From assembly GCF_014841565.1 (NCBI RefSeq), contig NZ_JACYUD010000007.1, positions 62,001 through 126,000 on the forward strand: a DNA stretch of 64,000 nucleotides, given 5' to 3'. This document shows, one piece after another, positions 17,690 to 25,867 of this stretch. Numbering within the stretch: position 1 is the first letter of the stretch; every line of letters begins with the position of its first letter. The notes beneath the pieces were generated by a model. That model had not been told where the DNA came from and made no database searches. It worked only from the letters and a program-made list of their open reading frames with translations. Source of the DNA: Rhizobium sp. CFBP 8762. GTDB taxonomy: Bacteria > Pseudomonadota > Alphaproteobacteria > Rhizobiales > Rhizobiaceae. The translations under genes were made by a program, and so were the position numbers.

Positions 17690-18772
17690 ATGCTCCCACT
17701 CCGCTACACCCCTGATATCGAACAACCGGATGCCGACGAGCAGGCCACCATTGACGGCATTATTCAGGGAATGACGCAACAGAGCGAAACCGTCGAAAAG
17801 AGAGAGCAACACGCCGTGCGCGCTAGCCACGCCAAAAGCAGCGCCTGTGCTATTGGTGAATTGACGATCTCGCCCGGCCTTCCGCCAGAGTTGGCTCAAG
17901 GTCTCTTTGCAAAACCCGGAACGTTCAGCGTTGCCGTGCGCTTCGCACAGGGTCCGGGCGAAACACTTGGCGACCGGGTGTCCACCCACCGTGGCATGGC
18001 GATCAAGATTTTCGGCGTTGAAGGTGAGAAGCTGCCGGGGCACAACGTGGATACGCAAGACTTCGTTCTGGCAACCGGCACAACATTTCCGTCTGGAACA
18101 GCCAAGGGTTTCCTGCGGGATGGTACGGTGATTGGAAAGGCCACGTCTCTGCCGGAAGGCGTCAAAAGCGTGGTTTCCTCCACCATGCGCAACTTCAACA
18201 AATTGCTTCATGCGGTAGGCACCGAAAGCCCGAAAGCGGATTTTTTTGGCCATCCATTCACTCACCCTCTATCGGAGCCGTATTTCAGTCAGGCCCCCAT
18301 TCGCTTCGGAGAGTATGTGGCAAAAATTGGCGCCTTCCCGGTTTCCGCTGCACAGCAGACGCTGAAAGACTGGACATTGGATCCCCACGACGATGAAAAC
18401 GGTTTCCGCCACGCGACGGTCGGTTTCTTTGCCGAAAATGAGGTCGTGTATGAAATCCGGGCCCAGCTTTGGGTCAATGCCGACAGCCAGCCGATCGAGG
18501 ATGCTTCAGTCGATTGGCCGGTCGAAGAAAGCCCCTACCGCACCGTCGCCACGCTGCGCCTGCCTGCGCAAAACGCCTACAGTGCCGCGCGTCAGCATTA
18601 CTTCGATGACGTCATGACATTCCGCCCGGCCCATAGTCTGGCGGCACACTGTCCTTTGGGCTCGGTCATGCGAGCCCGCCTGCAAGTGTATCAAGCGCTC
18701 TCGGCATTCCGACACACGGAAAACGGCATTGCCGAGAAGGAACCAACCACGATTGACGACATTCCCGCATAA
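17690..18772 (+). CDS. Catalase-like heme-binding protein (y4iL-like)
   Basis: 360 residues from MLPLRYTPDIEQPDADEQ, with GAGGA six bases before the ATG. About half the size of a full catalase, it lacks the usual N- and C-terminal extensions. SHAKSSACAIGELTI matches the distal-His region of catalases, and RFAQGPGETLGDRVSTHRGMAIKIFG matches the next conserved block. The GNNTPVFF asparagine region is replaced by NVDTQDFVLATG, and the C-terminal RARLQVYQAL region may supply the proximal Tyr. It belongs with rhizobial y4iL-like heme proteins, whose reaction is not established; weak peroxidase activity is a reasonable guess. No export signal and no clear partner gene. Confidence 0.85.
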   Translation: MLPLRYTPDIEQPDADEQATIDGIIQGMTQQSETVEKREQHAVRASHAKSSACAIGELTISPGLPPELAQGLFAKPGTFSVAVRFAQGPGETLGDRVSTHRGMAIKIFGVEGEKLPGHNVDTQDFVLATGTTFPSGTAKGFLRDGTVIGKATSLPEGVKSVVSSTMRNFNKLLHAVGTESPKADFFGHPFTHPLSEPYFSQAPIRFGEYVAKIGAFPVSAAQQTLKDWTLDPHDDENGFRHATVGFFAENEVVYEIRAQLWVNADSQPIEDASVDWPVEESPYRTVATLRLPAQNAYSAARQHYFDDVMTFRPAHSLAAHCPLGSVMRARLQVYQALSAFRHTENGIAEKEPTTIDDIPA

Positions 18773-18787
18773 CGCAAGCTGAGTTGT

Positions 18788-18822
18788 CTGCCTGGGGTGA
18801 GCGAATAGGCTACCCTAGGCAG
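18788..18822. terminator. Hairpin between convergent catalase-like and cyclodeaminase genes
   Basis: CTGCCTGGGGT pairs with ACCCTAGGCAG (10 of 11 plus one G-U pair) around 13 bases. It includes the stop codon of the minus-strand gene. There is no U-run, so termination is only suggested. Confidence 0.45.
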
Positions 18823-19765
18823 GCAGGCTTTTACCTGCCAGAAACCGCGCTGCAAACAAATCAAGATGTCCGCCGCCGACATTTTTGAACACCGTAATCT
18901 GTGCCTCATCAGTGCGGCCCGGATGCTTGCCGTCGCAAAGGTCAAACAGATCCGCAATGATATCATCCCGAGTGATCAATCCGCTGGCGAGCGGATCGGC
19001 GATGTCGCCGGAGCCTTCGCAGCCGTTGCGTGTATCCACGAATATGTGGCCCGCCCGCGCAATCACATCGTCGTCGGCCTCGCGCATGGTGGGCATGTAG
19101 GCACCGATGAGATCGACGTGGGTACCCGACTTCAATAAAGCGCCTTTCACCAGTGGCGAGGTTGCCATGGTGACGCAGGTAACAATATCGGCTTTGGCCA
19201 ACGCAGCGTCGAGGTCGCCGACCGCTTCCACGCGGTAGGACGAAGGCGGCAGGCTCGAGGCCAAGGCGGTCGCCTTTTCGGGATTGCGGTTCCAGATCAG
19301 GACACGCTGAATGGATGGGCGAACACTGGTGTGTGCTTCGATCACGTGCGGCGCAAGGCCGCCTGCACCCAACACGAGCAGAACCTCAGCGTCCTTGCGG
19401 GCGAGAAGATCGACTCCAAGGGCAGAGTCCGCAGCCGTCTTGCGAAATGTCAAAGCAGCACCGTCGCAGGTCATAAGCGGCGCACCCGTCTTGCCGCTGA
19501 TCAGCGTTACCAGCCCTTGCACCGAGGGCTCTGGAGGCGTGAGCGCTGTGTTGCCGGGAAAGACGCCGACGAGCTTGACTGCGATGACATCGCCGGATGC
19601 CCATGCCACCAGCGTTACGAATTGATTGTCGGCATTTGCGCTGTCGCTCAAGACCTGCACACGCGCTTGCGGCATGGTGGCACCAGTGTGGGCGTCACGC
19701 AAAGCGGCTATGAGGGCGGGATACGGCAGGTGGCTGTGAACCTCATCGGCACTGAAATGTTTCAT
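18815..19765 (-). CDS. Ornithine cyclodeaminase / mu-crystallin family protein
   Basis: 316 residues from MKHFSADEVHSHLPYPALIAAL. The family pattern is clear: AVKLVGVFPGN, LTFRKTAADSALGVDLLAR, the NAD(P)-binding LVLGAGGLAPHVIEA and VLIWNRNPEKA, and a late THVDLIGAYMPTMREADD block. Members are ornithine or lysine cyclodeaminases, or NAD(P)H-dependent reductases of pyrroline-2-carboxylate and similar cyclic imino acids; the sequence does not decide. It lies downstream of the PAAT importer of the Amadori-like module, in the same direction but separated by a palindromic repeat. It may process the amino acid released there, or use a substrate of its own. A longer start at 19807 would run into the repeat. 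Confidence 0.85.
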   Translation of the reverse strand: MKHFSADEVHSHLPYPALIAALRDAHTGATMPQARVQVLSDSANADNQFVTLVAWASGDVIAVKLVGVFPGNTALTPPEPSVQGLVTLISGKTGAPLMTCDGAALTFRKTAADSALGVDLLARKDAEVLLVLGAGGLAPHVIEAHTSVRPSIQRVLIWNRNPEKATALASSLPPSSYRVEAVGDLDAALAKADIVTCVTMATSPLVKGALLKSGTHVDLIGAYMPTMREADDDVIARAGHIFVDTRNGCEGSGDIADPLASGLITRDDIIADLFDLCDGKHPGRTDEAQITVFKNVGGGHLDLFAARFLAGKSLPA

Positions 19766-19785
19766 GGCAAATTTCCGGGTTGGCT

Positions 19786-19854
19786 TAGAGCACTTGTTTT
19801 GTCGCATTGTCCGGGCGTGAAAGTGATTCCGCTTTCTCTGGAAATGCTCTAGAG
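19786..19854. repeat. Palindromic intergenic repeat, copy 1 (minus orientation)
   Basis: Read on the minus strand it begins CTCTAGAGCATTTCCAGAG, contains a GAAAGCGG...CTTTC hairpin and CCCGGACAATGCGACAAAAC, and ends near TAGAGCA-like sequence. Same family as the copies at 27441, 33200, 35018, 61625 and 63244. Its CTAGAGC end forms the TAG stop of the ATPase gene beginning at 20631. Confidence 0.85.
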
Positions 19855-20631
19855 AACGCGCGCAAGGAACGATTGCGTGCGGGCGTGCTGGGGCCGGGAA
19901 AGCACGTCGTTCGGCGCTCCGGCTTCGACAATTACACCGCCATCCATAAAGATCAGATGATCGGCAACGTCGCGGGCAAAGCTCATCTCGTGGGTTACCA
20001 CCACCATGGTCATGCCTTCCTCCGCCAGTTGCCGCATGACAGACAAGACCTCGCCAACCAGTTCCGGATCAAGCGCAGATGTTGGCTCATCAAATAGCAT
20101 CAGGGTTGGTTGCATGGCAAGCGAACGCGCAATTGCCACGCGCTGCTGTTGCCCGCCCGAAAGCTGGCGCGGATAATAATGCGCCCGCTCCTTAAGGCCC
20201 ACCTTGTCGAGAAGCGCCATGCCTTCTTCAGCCGCCTGCGCTTTGCCGATGCCCTTGACGATGACCGGTGCCTCGATCACGTTTTCCAACGCGGTTTTGT
20301 GCGGAAACAAATTGAAGCCCTGAAAGACCATGCCCATTTTCTGCCTCTGAACGGATAGTTCGTTAAACGACATGCGATAGAGCTTTTCGCCGCGCCAGCG
20401 CATGCCAACAGGCTCGCCTTGCAGAAAAATGGCGCCGGAATCCGGCACTTCCAGATAATTGAGGCAGCGCAGCAGGGTACTTTTGCCAGAGCCGGACGGG
20501 CCGACGATACAGGTGACATCGCCAGCCGCTACGCTCATATCAATGCCCTTGAGGACGTGGTGGCTGCCATAGCTTTTCGACAGTCGCTCGACATTGAGCA
20601 GCGGCATTGGGTTGGGGTTGGCGATACTCAC
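19849..20631 (-). CDS. PAAT-type ABC importer, ATP-binding protein (Amadori-like module)
   Basis: 260-residue ATPase with Walker [10 protein letters not shown] at 44-52, signature LSGGQQQR, Walker [15 protein letters not shown] and THEMSF. The start overlaps the permease stop (ATGA). The stop TAG lies inside palindromic repeat copy 1, so the last residues (LARVL) abut the repeat. PAAT ATPases normally serve amino acid uptake. Here the receptor gene shares its regulator with an FrlD-like kinase and FrlB-like deglycase, so the cargo may be a sugar-amino acid conjugate. Confidence 0.94.
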   Translation of the reverse strand: MSIANPNPMPLLNVERLSKSYGSHHVLKGIDMSVAAGDVTCIVGPSGSGKSTLLRCLNYLEVPDSGAIFLQGEPVGMRWRGEKLYRMSFNELSVQRQKMGMVFQGFNLFPHKTALENVIEAPVIVKGIGKAQAAEEGMALLDKVGLKERAHYYPRQLSGGQQQRVAIARSLAMQPTLMLFDEPTSALDPELVGEVLSVMRQLAEEGMTMVVVTHEMSFARDVADHLIFMDGGVIVEAGAPNDVLSRPQHARTQSFLARVL

Positions 20632-21563
20632 AATGATGCCTCCGCACGACGTGATGTCCAGAACCGGCTTTTGAACAACGAAGCGACAATCCTGCTGATG
20701 GAGATCGGCTTACCGTCCGACAGCCGATGCTCGATATAATGCTCGATCAGCGTGAGAATTGTGGACATCAGAAGGTACCAGATGGTGGCGACAATCAGCA
20801 GCGGAATGGTCTGATAGGTGCGCGCGTAAATCATCTGGGCCGAGTACAACAAATCCGGCAGCGCCAGAACGCTGACAAGCGACGTGAATTTCAGCATGGA
20901 AATGGTGTCGTTGCCAATTGGCGGAATGATAATGCGCAGTGCCTGCGGCAACACGATCCGCCGTAGCGTTTGGCTCTTGGACATGCCGAGCGTTGCGGCA
21001 GCTTCGGTCTGCCCACCGCTGACGGCCTGAATGCCGGCGCGGATCATTTCCGCCGCATAGGCGCTTTCGGTAAACGAAAGGCCAAGCAGGGCCGCGCTGA
21101 ACGGGGTAATGAGATCGTTCATATTGGCGGACCAGAATTGCGGACCAAACGGTATGCCGATCGACAGAACCGGGATCAGCAGCGCCAGATTGTACCAGAA
21201 TATCAATTGCACAAGCGGCGGAACGCCGCGGAAAAACCAGATCCAGGCCCAGCTGACCGTTTGGAACACCGGGTTGTGCGACAGACGCATGATGGCAAGC
21301 ACAATGCCGATGGCGAGGCCCCCGATCATCGCAAGACAGGTGAGCAGCAGTGTGCGGCCCAGGCCAGCCAGAATCTCCTTGTCGAACATATACTGCCAGA
21401 CGACGGACCATTTCAGATTGTCGTTGGTTGCCAGAAGGTGAATGAACATGGCCGCCAGAACCAGAAGAATGGCGCCGCCGATCCACCGGGAGGGATGGCG
21501 GACTGGAACGGGCGTAACGGCATGAATATCCGGGCGCTGGGGCTGTGGGGTATGGTCTGTCAT
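20628..21563 (-). CDS. PAAT-type ABC importer, permease (Amadori-like module)
   Basis: 311-residue membrane protein. A 28-residue Pro-rich cytoplasmic tail precedes the first helix ([18 protein letters not shown]). The permease core shows [39 protein letters not shown] and the EAA loop [33 protein letters not shown], as in PAAT permeases. The ribosome site GGAGCAGAG precedes the ATG. The single permease probably works as a homodimer. Confidence 0.93.
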   Translation of the reverse strand: MTDHTPQPQRPDIHAVTPVPVRHPSRWIGGAILLVLAAMFIHLLATNDNLKWSVVWQYMFDKEILAGLGRTLLLTCLAMIGGLAIGIVLAIMRLSHNPVFQTVSWAWIWFFRGVPPLVQLIFWYNLALLIPVLSIGIPFGPQFWSANMNDLITPFSAALLGLSFTESAYAAEMIRAGIQAVSGGQTEAAATLGMSKSQTLRRIVLPQALRIIIPPIGNDTISMLKFTSLVSVLALPDLLYSAQMIYARTYQTIPLLIVATIWYLLMSTILTLIEHYIEHRLSDGKPISISRIVASLFKSRFWTSRRAEASL

Positions 21564-21594
21564 CTCTGCTCCGGCTGACTGCTTTGGCCGATAC

Positions 21595-21613
21595 GGCGGG
21601 CAAAGCTCCCGCC
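21595..21613 (-). terminator. Intercistronic hairpin after the PAAT binding-protein gene
   Basis: GGCGGG pairs with CCCGCC around CAAAGCT in the 73-base gap before the permease gene. No U-run; likely a message-processing or stability element. Role inferred. Confidence 0.45.
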
Positions 21614-21636
21614 ATATCCAGTATCATGCGCTGCGC

Positions 21637-22512
21637 TTATTGCAGAACGGGGTTTTCTTTGGTGATCAGAACGGATTTGTCGATCCGACCCGCCGTGATG
21701 CCCCACTTGTCCATAATTTTGGTATAGGTGCCATCGGCGATGATTGCATCGATAGCATCGCGAATGACTGCACCCAGAGGATCGCCCCGCTTGACGCCGA
21801 TGCAGCTATAAACGGCGTTGCTGATGAGGGGCGACACCTCGAATGTACCGATCTGCTTGGCAAAATAGCCCATTTTGGCCGAGCCTGCCGCAACGATCTC
21901 AGCGCGGCCGGAAGACACCGCAAGCTCTGCCGCGTTCTGCGTTGCAAACTGCTGCAGATCGATAGGCTTGAGCCCTGCCGCAACGCATTTTTCCTCGTTG
22001 ATTTTGACCAGGCTCTGGTAATCCCAGGAACCATTGAGGATAGCGACGCTATGGCCGCACAGGTCCTTCTCTTCCTTGATGTCGAGCGGTTTGGTCTTGA
22101 GATAGGCGTAGCCGGACCCTTCACGCCGTTGCGCGATAAAGTCGACAATTTCCATACGCTCCATCGTTGCGCCGAAGGAGGAGAAAGCGGCATCGAAGCG
22201 TTTGCTGGCAAGGCCGGGAATCAGCGCATCGAACGTCGTGCCAGTGTATTTGAACTCAGCGCCGATACGATCGGAAATCTCCTTGGCGAGATCAACGCTC
22301 CAACCCTTCAGCTCTCCATTTTCCATAAATTCATCCGGTGCCCAGTCATTGAACACAGCCACATTCACGCCATTGGTGCGATAGGCCTCCGGCAACGCAT
22401 CATGCAGAGCCGGAATGACATCCGCATAGGCGCTCGGCGCGAATGCAGTCATCAGCCCGCAGACGAAAGACAGACACCGCAGTTTTGTTTTGAACGTTGA
22501 GTAAACTTTCAT
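21637..22512 (-). CDS. PAAT-type periplasmic binding protein (candidate Amadori-compound receptor)
   Basis: 291 residues from MKVYSTFKTKLRCLSFVCGL. AGGGGA lies six bases upstream of this ATG; two ATGs further up fit less well. The signal peptide ends near SAYADV. The mature protein is a family-3 binding protein (VNVAVFNDWAPDEFMENGELKGWSVDLAKEISDRIG; CGHSVAILNGSWDYQSL; YTKIMDKWGI). LacI operator A lies 63 bases upstream and is shared with the divergent LacI gene. Co-regulation with FrlD/FrlB-like enzymes suggests a fructosyl-amino acid ligand; that is inference. Confidence 0.92.
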   Translation of the reverse strand: MKVYSTFKTKLRCLSFVCGLMTAFAPSAYADVIPALHDALPEAYRTNGVNVAVFNDWAPDEFMENGELKGWSVDLAKEISDRIGAEFKYTGTTFDALIPGLASKRFDAAFSSFGATMERMEIVDFIAQRREGSGYAYLKTKPLDIKEEKDLCGHSVAILNGSWDYQSLVKINEEKCVAAGLKPIDLQQFATQNAAELAVSSGRAEIVAAGSAKMGYFAKQIGTFEVSPLISNAVYSCIGVKRGDPLGAVIRDAIDAIIADGTYTKIMDKWGITAGRIDKSVLITKENPVLQ

Positions 22513-22574
22513 GACCATTCCCCTTTTGCTTTTCGTCAAAACGAAGACCCACAAACATGGCTCCGTCGATCAAT

Positions 22575-22592
22575 TGTGCGAACGTTCTCATA
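22575..22592. promoter_or_regulatory. LacI operator A (PAAT binding-protein / lacI divergent promoter)
   Basis: TGTGCGAACGTTCTCATA has the LacI-family palindromic core GAACGTTC. It matches operator B (24721-24738), read on the other strand, at 16 or 17 of 18 positions. It lies between the importer operon and the LacI gene, so it probably controls both. Confidence 0.75.
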
Positions 22593-22740
22593 TTTAGGCA
22601 TTGCATTTTGTTTTCCGTCAAGTGAGAAAGTGACAGAAACCGAATTTGTCGGTCGGTTCGGACAAGAAATTGCTGTTTACAGTGCAGGATACAGGCAAGA
22701 GTGCCTGTAATCCGTTGCCAGCACACATAAGGAGCCCACC

Positions 22741-23850
22741 ATGGCGGAAAAAAGAACGTCGAAAGTGACGATCACCGAAGTCGCCAAGCTGGCTGGTGTC
22801 AGTACTGCGACAGCCGGCCGGGTTCTTGGGGGGTATGGATATACCAGCGAGGATAACAAGGAGCGCGTGCGCGCCAGCGCCGAAAAGCTCGGCTATCGCC
22901 CCAACCTGCTGGCGCGCAGCCTGATCACCGGCAAAACAAAGACAATCGGCGTGGTGGCGGGCGATATACAAAGCCCGTTTTACGCCAGCATTCTGCGCGG
23001 CATTGCCGACGTCGCCCGTGCCCAAGGCTTTGGTGTGCTTCTGACCAACAGCGATGAATTGCTGGAACGCGAACTGGAGGCGGTGCAGCTTCTCCTTGAA
23101 AAACAGATCGACGGCCTGATCATTGCGCCATGCGACATCTATGATTCGGCACATCTCCATGCGGCGGTCAGAGCAGGATGTCCCATCGTGCAGATCGACC
23201 GCATCGTCAACGGTCTTGCAGGTGATTCGGTCACGGTGGACAACCGCGCGGCTTCTCGCAACTGTATCTCGCAGTTGCTGGCAGCCGGGCACCACCGCAT
23301 CGGCATGATTGCAGAACTTGAGCGGTGGGCCTCCGGCAACGTCGAAACCTTTTTAGACCGCGTACTGGACAGTTCGCTAGACCCCGCCACTCTGTTTCCA
23401 AGCTGGCAGCGTCTGTTTGGTTATATAGAGGCCCATGCTGCTGCCGGTATTCCCATTGATCGCGACTTGATCGGCCGTGTTGGCGCCTACTCCGCCGAGG
23501 CCGCAAAAACGCGCACCATGGCGCTTCTGTCCCGCCCGGACCGGCCAACGGCCTTGTTTACCGTGGATGGATTGACATCTGCCGTGGCAATGGATGCCAT
23601 TACGGCGCTCAATTTGCGCATTCCTGATGACCTGTCCCTGATCTGCTTTGATGATCTGGACTGGATGACGTTTATCAAGCCCGGCATCACAGCGGTCGCG
23701 CAGCCACTCACCGCCATGGGCGAAGCGGCCGCGCAACTCATGCTGGCGCGCATCAAAGGGGACGATGGCCCCATGCAACATTTGTCGCTGGAGCCGACAT
23801 TCGCACAGCGCGGCTCGGTGGCCGCACCCATGTTCGCCACAACGGCATAG
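22741..23850 (+). CDS. LacI-family repressor of the Amadori-like module
   Basis: 369 residues, ATG preceded by AAGGAG. The helix-turn-helix VTITEVAKLAGVSTATAGRVL and hinge YRPNLLARSLITGKTKTIG lead into a sugar-sensing domain (VVAGDIQSPFYASILRGIADVA; CPIVQIDRIVNG; ALFTVDGLTSAVAMDAI; LICFDDLDWM; RGSVAAP). Three near-identical palindromes around GAACGTT lie upstream of this gene and the importer, between the kinase and SIS genes, and upstream of the FAD enzyme. This regulator is the only LacI protein in that block, so it is the obvious partner. The inducer may be the Amadori compound or its 6-phosphate. The gene abuts the kinase gene tail to tail with no gap. Confidence 0.93.
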   Translation: MAEKRTSKVTITEVAKLAGVSTATAGRVLGGYGYTSEDNKERVRASAEKLGYRPNLLARSLITGKTKTIGVVAGDIQSPFYASILRGIADVARAQGFGVLLTNSDELLERELEAVQLLLEKQIDGLIIAPCDIYDSAHLHAAVRAGCPIVQIDRIVNGLAGDSVTVDNRAASRNCISQLLAAGHHRIGMIAELERWASGNVETFLDRVLDSSLDPATLFPSWQRLFGYIEAHAAAGIPIDRDLIGRVGAYSAEAAKTRTMALLSRPDRPTALFTVDGLTSAVAMDAITALNLRIPDDLSLICFDDLDWMTFIKPGITAVAQPLTAMGEAAAQLMLARIKGDDGPMQHLSLEPTFAQRGSVAAPMFATTA

Positions 23851-24696
23851 TCAGTTGGTGAAGTCTCTCAATTCCGGCACATCGCCTGTCAGAACAATGG
23901 GCGCTGGGTAGCCGATAGCCCCGTAATACCGGCAGGTTTGTGATGCTGCCTTCGCAGCTTCAGTGAGCAGGACGGAGGGCGTCTCGCCCTGCAACAATCC
24001 GTACAGGGTGCGGGCGATAAACGTATCCCCAGCCCCCAGCGTATCGGTCAATTCTGCCGGTGCGGCGGGCACGGAAAGCACCTGCCCCTCCCCCGCCAGA
24101 ATCGCACCCTCCTCGCCGCGGGTCACAAGTGCCCATGTCGCTCCGGCGGTACGCAACTCTTCCAGAAGCGCCAGGGCGTCGTTGTTCGAAAGCCCGCCCC
24201 CAGAAACAGACGCCAGAAAGCACAAAGGCGCGATTGACTGGCGATGATCGGCATCCCGACGGGTGGAAAAATCGTAGGACAGACGAGTTTTGGACGCAGC
24301 CTCCGCGACAATAGCGTCCAGTCCGCTCGATTGTCCAATATGGACCGCATCGAAACCGCTGAGGAACGTAAGTTCGGTTGAGGTCGGTTCAATCATCGAT
24401 ACGCCGAGATCAGCCCGTAGAAAAATGCGATCGGCATCCCGATGCCCAATGATGCAATAGGCAGTCGGCCCGCGCTCCACCATGCGCAGATGGCTGACAT
24501 CCACGCCCTCTTCCACCAGTGCATCGCGGATGAGATAGCCTGCCGTGTCATCTCCGACAGCGCCAATATAGGCGGACTCGCCGCCAAAACGGCGCACAAA
24601 CACCGACACGTTCAGACAGTTTCCTCCAGGAAGCATGGTCTCCATGGACATATAACAATCAACGACATTGTCGCCCATCGCAGCAATTTTCACCAT
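23851..24696 (-). CDS. FrlD-like PfkB kinase (putative fructosamine / Amadori-compound 6-kinase)
   Basis: 281-residue ribokinase-fold kinase read from MVKIAAMGDN. GDNVVDCY (8-15) and PGGNCLNVSVFVRRFG (23-38) closely resemble the corresponding segments of fructoselysine kinase FrlD. DTLGAGDTF (218-226) holds the catalytic Asp. A longer upstream frame has no ribosome site and would run through the operator. Divergent from an FrlB-like SIS gene with a LacI operator in between. In enteric bacteria FrlD phosphorylates fructoselysine at C6 before FrlB splits it. The substrate here may be a different fructosyl-amino acid; other PfkB substrates remain possible. Confidence 0.8.
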   Translation of the reverse strand: MVKIAAMGDNVVDCYMSMETMLPGGNCLNVSVFVRRFGGESAYIGAVGDDTAGYLIRDALVEEGVDVSHLRMVERGPTAYCIIGHRDADRIFLRADLGVSMIEPTSTELTFLSGFDAVHIGQSSGLDAIVAEAASKTRLSYDFSTRRDADHRQSIAPLCFLASVSGGGLSNNDALALLEELRTAGATWALVTRGEEGAILAGEGQVLSVPAAPAELTDTLGAGDTFIARTLYGLLQGETPSVLLTEAAKAASQTCRYYGAIGYPAPIVLTGDVPELRDFTN

Positions 24697-24720
24697 CTCA
24701 ATTCTTTCCGATTGACAAGT

Positions 24721-24738
24721 TGTGAGAACGTTCGCACA
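24721..24738. promoter_or_regulatory. LacI operator B (kinase / SIS deglycase divergent promoter)
   Basis: TGTGAGAACGTTCGCACA is palindromic at all but one pair of positions. It lies 24 bases upstream of the kinase start and 79 bases upstream of the SIS gene. Reverse-complemented it is nearly identical to operator A. Confidence 0.78.
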
Positions 24739-24817
24739 TTGCACGAAAGCTGTCAATCCGAATGGCGGCCTTGCCCATTTCCGAAACCCGCAGAGGGTTT
24801 CCAAACACGAGGACGAT

Positions 24818-25819
24818 ATGAAAACTGCCCTGAATGCGGACATTGCCAGCGCGTTGGACGCGCTTGCCTCCACCTCCATCAAACATGTTTTTCTGGTTGC
24901 CTGCGGCGGTTCGCTGTCCATCATGCATCCGGGAAAATACTTCCTGGACCGCCACTCCGACGCACTGACATCAGACGTTTACAACGGGGACGAGTTCGTT
25001 TGCCGTGATCCGCGTCACCTCAACGCCAACGCGCTTGTCATTTTATGCTCGCAGACCGGCACGACGAAGGAAACAGTGCGCGCCGCGCAGCACGCCAAGT
25101 CCAACGGCGCGATCACCATTGGTATGACGCTTGATTCGGCCTCACCGCTGGCACAAGCTGTGGATTATGTGGTCAATTATCAGGCGTCCTACACCACTGG
25201 CGTGCCAATTGACGCAGCCGAAAGCAATTACGGCGTGCTTTACATGCTTCTGGCCGGCGTTGTGCGGCTGGCCGACAAGATCGACCATGTTCCATCCTTG
25301 CTGAAAAGCCTCAGTCATCTTCAGCCAGCCATCGACAAGGCGCACGCCCAGTTCGCAGACATGTTCGAACAATATGCGCATCGTTTTTACGATAAAAACG
25401 TGATCTACACGACCGCCAGTGGCGCTGATTATGGGGCAGCCTATTCCTTTTCCATTTGCGTGCTGATGGAAATGCAGTGGATCAACTCACAAGCGATCCA
25501 TGCCAACGAGTTCTTTCATGGCCCGTTTGAAGTCGTCGATGAAAACGCGTGCTTCATTTCCTTTGTCGGGCTGGATGAAACCCGGCGTCTGGAAGAGCGT
25601 ACGGTTGAGTTCCTGAAGCGCTACGGCTCCGCCGAAAACATCATGGTTCTGGATGCCAAAACGCTGGATCTCTCCGGTATCGACGCGGCGTTTCAGGGCT
25701 ATCTGGTGCCGCTGATCTTCTTCGATACCCTTTGGAAATTCGCCTACAAGCTGGCTGCCCTGCGCGACCAGCCGATGCTGTTAGCCCGCCGGTACATGAA
25801 AAAGCTGACCGACTATTGA
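24818..25819 (+). CDS. FrlB-like SIS-domain protein (putative fructosamine-6-phosphate deglycase)
   Basis: 333 residues from MKTALNADIASALDAL, with GAGGA before the ATG. Two SIS domains: the first shows VFLVACGGSLSIMHPGKY (24-41) and the phosphosugar loop CSQTGTTKET (77-86); the second has ANEFFHGPFEVV (about 229-240). The ending RRYMKKLTDY resembles the C-terminus of FrlB. FrlB hydrolyses fructoselysine-6-phosphate to glucose-6-phosphate and lysine. Pairing with an FrlD-like kinase across a shared operator supports an Amadori deglycase. A glucosamine-6-phosphate deaminase-like or other aldose/ketose isomerase function is the main alternative. Confidence 0.82.
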   Translation: MKTALNADIASALDALASTSIKHVFLVACGGSLSIMHPGKYFLDRHSDALTSDVYNGDEFVCRDPRHLNANALVILCSQTGTTKETVRAAQHAKSNGAITIGMTLDSASPLAQAVDYVVNYQASYTTGVPIDAAESNYGVLYMLLAGVVRLADKIDHVPSLLKSLSHLQPAIDKAHAQFADMFEQYAHRFYDKNVIYTTASGADYGAAYSFSICVLMEMQWINSQAIHANEFFHGPFEVVDENACFISFVGLDETRRLEERTVEFLKRYGSAENIMVLDAKTLDLSGIDAAFQGYLVPLIFFDTLWKFAYKLAALRDQPMLLARRYMKKLTDY

Positions 25820-25867
25820 GCTTGAACGCGGCGGGCGCTGTCTGCCCGCCGCGTATGGTCATAAAAT

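Noticed and set aside
18815-19765. Firm member of the Amadori-like regulon
   Set aside because: It lies downstream of the importer but beyond palindromic repeat copy 1, and no copy of the LacI operator precedes it. Kept only as a possible co-transcribed gene.
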